64,000 nucleotides of DNA from JBKEDC01 sp047975205 (GTDB lineage Bacteria > Bacteroidota > Bacteroidia > Bacteroidales > Prolixibacteraceae), in the NCBI GenBank assembly GCA_047975205.1, contig JBKEDC010000019.1, forward strand, positions 1 to 64,000, in the 5' to 3' direction. The position numbers were made by a program, and so were the translations under genes. The notes under the pieces were generated by a model, which was not told the origin of the DNA, ran no database searches, and saw only the letters and a list, made by a program, of their open reading frames with translations. This document shows, piece after piece, positions 62,765-64,000 of the stretch. The number at the start of each line of letters is the position of its first letter. Positions within the stretch are counted from its first letter, which is position 1.

Positions 62765-63010
62765 ATGAACATTTATGTTTCAAACATTCCTTTCGCAATC
62801 AGCAACGAGGAATTGGAAGATCTTTTCGCTAACTACGGAGAGGTAAGCTCAGCAAGAATTATTGTTGATAAAGAGTCTAAAAGAAGTCGTGGTTTCGGTT
62901 TCGTAGAAATGGATAACGATGCAGAAGCAAAAGCTGCCATCGATGCATTAAACGGGAAAGAGATTAACGGTAGAGCCTTGAACGTAAACGAAGCTCGTCC
63001 TAGAGACTAA
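62765..63010 (+). CDS. RRM-type RNA-binding protein
   Basis: From the ATG at 62765 the 81-residue protein is a single RNA recognition motif: RNP2 is IYVSNI and RNP1 is RGFGFVEM. An upstream extension to 62642 would add 41 residues of AT-derived hydrophobic sequence and is rejected. Such small glycine-poor RRM proteins are common in Bacteroidota and bind single-stranded RNA, perhaps as global post-transcriptional regulators; targets are unknown. It is monocistronic with its own terminator. Confidence 0.92.
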   Translation: MNIYVSNIPFAISNEELEDLFANYGEVSSARIIVDKESKRSRGFGFVEMDNDAEAKAAIDALNGKEINGRALNVNEARPRD

Positions 63011-63054
63011 TCTTAATGCAAAGAATTGATTTTACAGATATTCTTTAAGATTTA

Positions 63055-63082
63055 AAGCTCGCCTTGCCGGTGAGCTTTTTTC
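63055..63082 (+). terminator. Rho-independent terminator of the RRM gene
   Basis: AAGCTCGCC pairs with GGTGAGCTT (one wobble) around a short loop, followed by a T-run. Confidence 0.88.
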
Positions 63083-63117
63083 TTATAAAAAAACATAGAA
63101 TGTTAAACATTATTATG

Positions 63118-63125
63118 TAGTTTTG
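63118..63125 (+). promoter_or_regulatory. -7 box of the DUF4377/META gene
   Basis: TAGTTTTG matches TAnnTTTG, 39 bases before the chosen ATG at 63165. It also shows that a start at 63123 inside the promoter is wrong. Confidence 0.6.
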
Positions 63126-63164
63126 TGTAAGTGTGAGTGTAAACTATATAAAAATATAACTATT

Positions 63165-63830
63165 ATGAAGAATGTATTGACTTTAGCCATGATTCTGTTT
63201 GCCGCAGTATCATGCAAACAAGAAAAGGCACAAGAATTTACCTATTGGGTGAACGGTACACAAATTACTTGTATGGGAGTTGCTCCAAGAAAATGCTTAC
63301 AAGTGCAAAAAGGAGAAGAATTAAACGAACAGGCTTGGAAAAGTTTCTCTTCAAAAATTGACGGTTTCGATTACGAACCGGGTTATGTCTATAAGTTAAA
63401 AGTAAAAGAGGAAAAAATTCCTGCGGAGCAAGTTCCTGCCGATGCCTCATCTATTAAATATACTTTAGTGAAAGTGTTGAAAAAAACAGCCGATGCTCGT
63501 TTTGCTATTGATGGTGATTGGACTTTAATCCGCTTGAATGCACAGCCCATAAATCGCATGGTTCCCGCACCAACATTGGCCATTCACGTGGCAGACATGC
63601 AAATTGCCGGTTCGGGAGGTTGCAATAACTACGCCGGCGGAATTAAAAACTTGACTACAAAAGAAATCGTCTTAGGTCAGGTGGCTGGTACACGAAAAGC
63701 TTGTTTTAAAAAGAATATCGAACAAGATTATCTTGTTGCTTTAAATAAAGTGCACACTTATGCCATGGAAGACGGCAAATTGGTATTCTATGATGAAGCC
63801 GGTACGGAAGTATTAGCTTTCTTCCAATAA
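63165..63830 (+). CDS. DUF4377 and META domain lipoprotein
   Basis: From MKNVLTLAM (221 residues) there is a lipoprotein signal ending at Cys17 (FAAVSC). A DUF4377 domain (about 24-105; YWVNGTQITCMGVAPRKCLQVQKG, FDYEPGYVYKLKVKE) is followed by a META/HslJ domain (about 112-221; GDWTLIRLN, AGSGGCNNYAGG, GTRKACFK). META domains occur in heat-shock and envelope proteins linked to stress or drug resistance; molecular function is not known. It is monocistronic, with promoter and terminator both visible. Confidence 0.87.
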   Translation: MKNVLTLAMILFAAVSCKQEKAQEFTYWVNGTQITCMGVAPRKCLQVQKGEELNEQAWKSFSSKIDGFDYEPGYVYKLKVKEEKIPAEQVPADASSIKYTLVKVLKKTADARFAIDGDWTLIRLNAQPINRMVPAPTLAIHVADMQIAGSGGCNNYAGGIKNLTTKEIVLGQVAGTRKACFKKNIEQDYLVALNKVHTYAMEDGKLVFYDEAGTEVLAFFQ

Positions 63831-63852
63831 GATAAGCTGTTAATACCACATA

Positions 63853-63888
63853 AAAAGCCCGATGAATGTAAGTTCATCGGGCTTTTTA
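63853..63888 (+). terminator. Rho-independent terminator of the DUF4377/META gene
   Basis: AAAAAGCCCGATGAA (63853-63867) pairs perfectly with TTCATCGGGCTTTTT (63874-63888). It would act on both strands. The last 112 bases of the window are AT-rich, with no gene visible. Confidence 0.93.
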
Positions 63889-64000
63889 GTATCTGTACTG
63901 TAATCTTAATTATTGGAAATGATTCAATTCCATCGATTTATTACAATTAATATAAAAAGATTTAGAAAATTTAAAATAAAAATAACCTCAATACGAAAAA

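Overview
The window reads as chromosomal DNA of a low-GC member of the Bacteroidota, most likely order Bacteroidales. The evidence is a SusC/SusD pair, a DUF4374/PepSY siderophore-type operon, many surface lipoproteins, DUF4377/META and SPOR proteins, start codons without clear Shine-Dalgarno sequences, and repeated TAnnTTTG (-7) promoter elements, one with a well-spaced TTTG -33 box. I cannot place the genus. I see no tRNA, rRNA, CRISPR array, transposase, integrase or phage gene.

Layout. 1-125: the last codons of an alpha-glucan phosphorylase. 0.4-5.2 kb: an iron/siderophore uptake operon of XusABC type (TonB receptor, DUF4374 lipoprotein, PepSY membrane protein) behind a pair of 17-bp direct repeats. 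5.5-8.6 kb: a secreted family 2 glycosidase with no SusCD beside it. 8.8-12.8 kb (minus): a small tail-anchored protein, mutL and two rhomboid proteases. 13.0-16.2 kb (minus): a polyamine operon of arginine decarboxylase, agmatinase and a deoxyhypusine-synthase-like enzyme. 16.7-21.9 kb: two paralogous lipoproteins of unknown function, set among small palindromic repeats. 21.9-25.6 kb (minus): a PhoB/PhoR-like two-component system and a porin whose upstream region carries 11-bp phased repeats like a Pho box.

26.3-45 kb is mostly housekeeping: pfkA, a C-terminal processing protease with yraN and an S4 protein, serine dehydratase, an RluB-type pseudouridine synthase, a metallo-hydrolase, a MarR/CoA-disulfide-reductase operon with a clear double operator, valS, a PIF1-like helicase, a glmM-type mutase, a SPOR protein and a long PurF-type enzyme. 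45-57.6 kb carries metG, a coiled-coil lipoprotein, katG, a GNAT acetyltransferase, alkaline phosphatase, an Omp85-type protein, a HEAT-like protein with aspS, and efp. 57.7-62.3 kb is an orphan susCD pair that contains only one CCGG tetranucleotide, against several per kilobase in most neighbouring genes, which suggests a different origin. The window closes with an RRM RNA-binding protein and a DUF4377/META lipoprotein.

Themes: nutrient capture at the outer membrane (iron, phosphate, glycans), polyamine synthesis together with EF-P, and peroxide/thiol redox defence (katG, CoA-disulfide reductase). The least explained parts are the paired lipoproteins with a shared 3' structured element, the DHS-like enzyme in the polyamine operon, and the CCGG-poor susCD pair.
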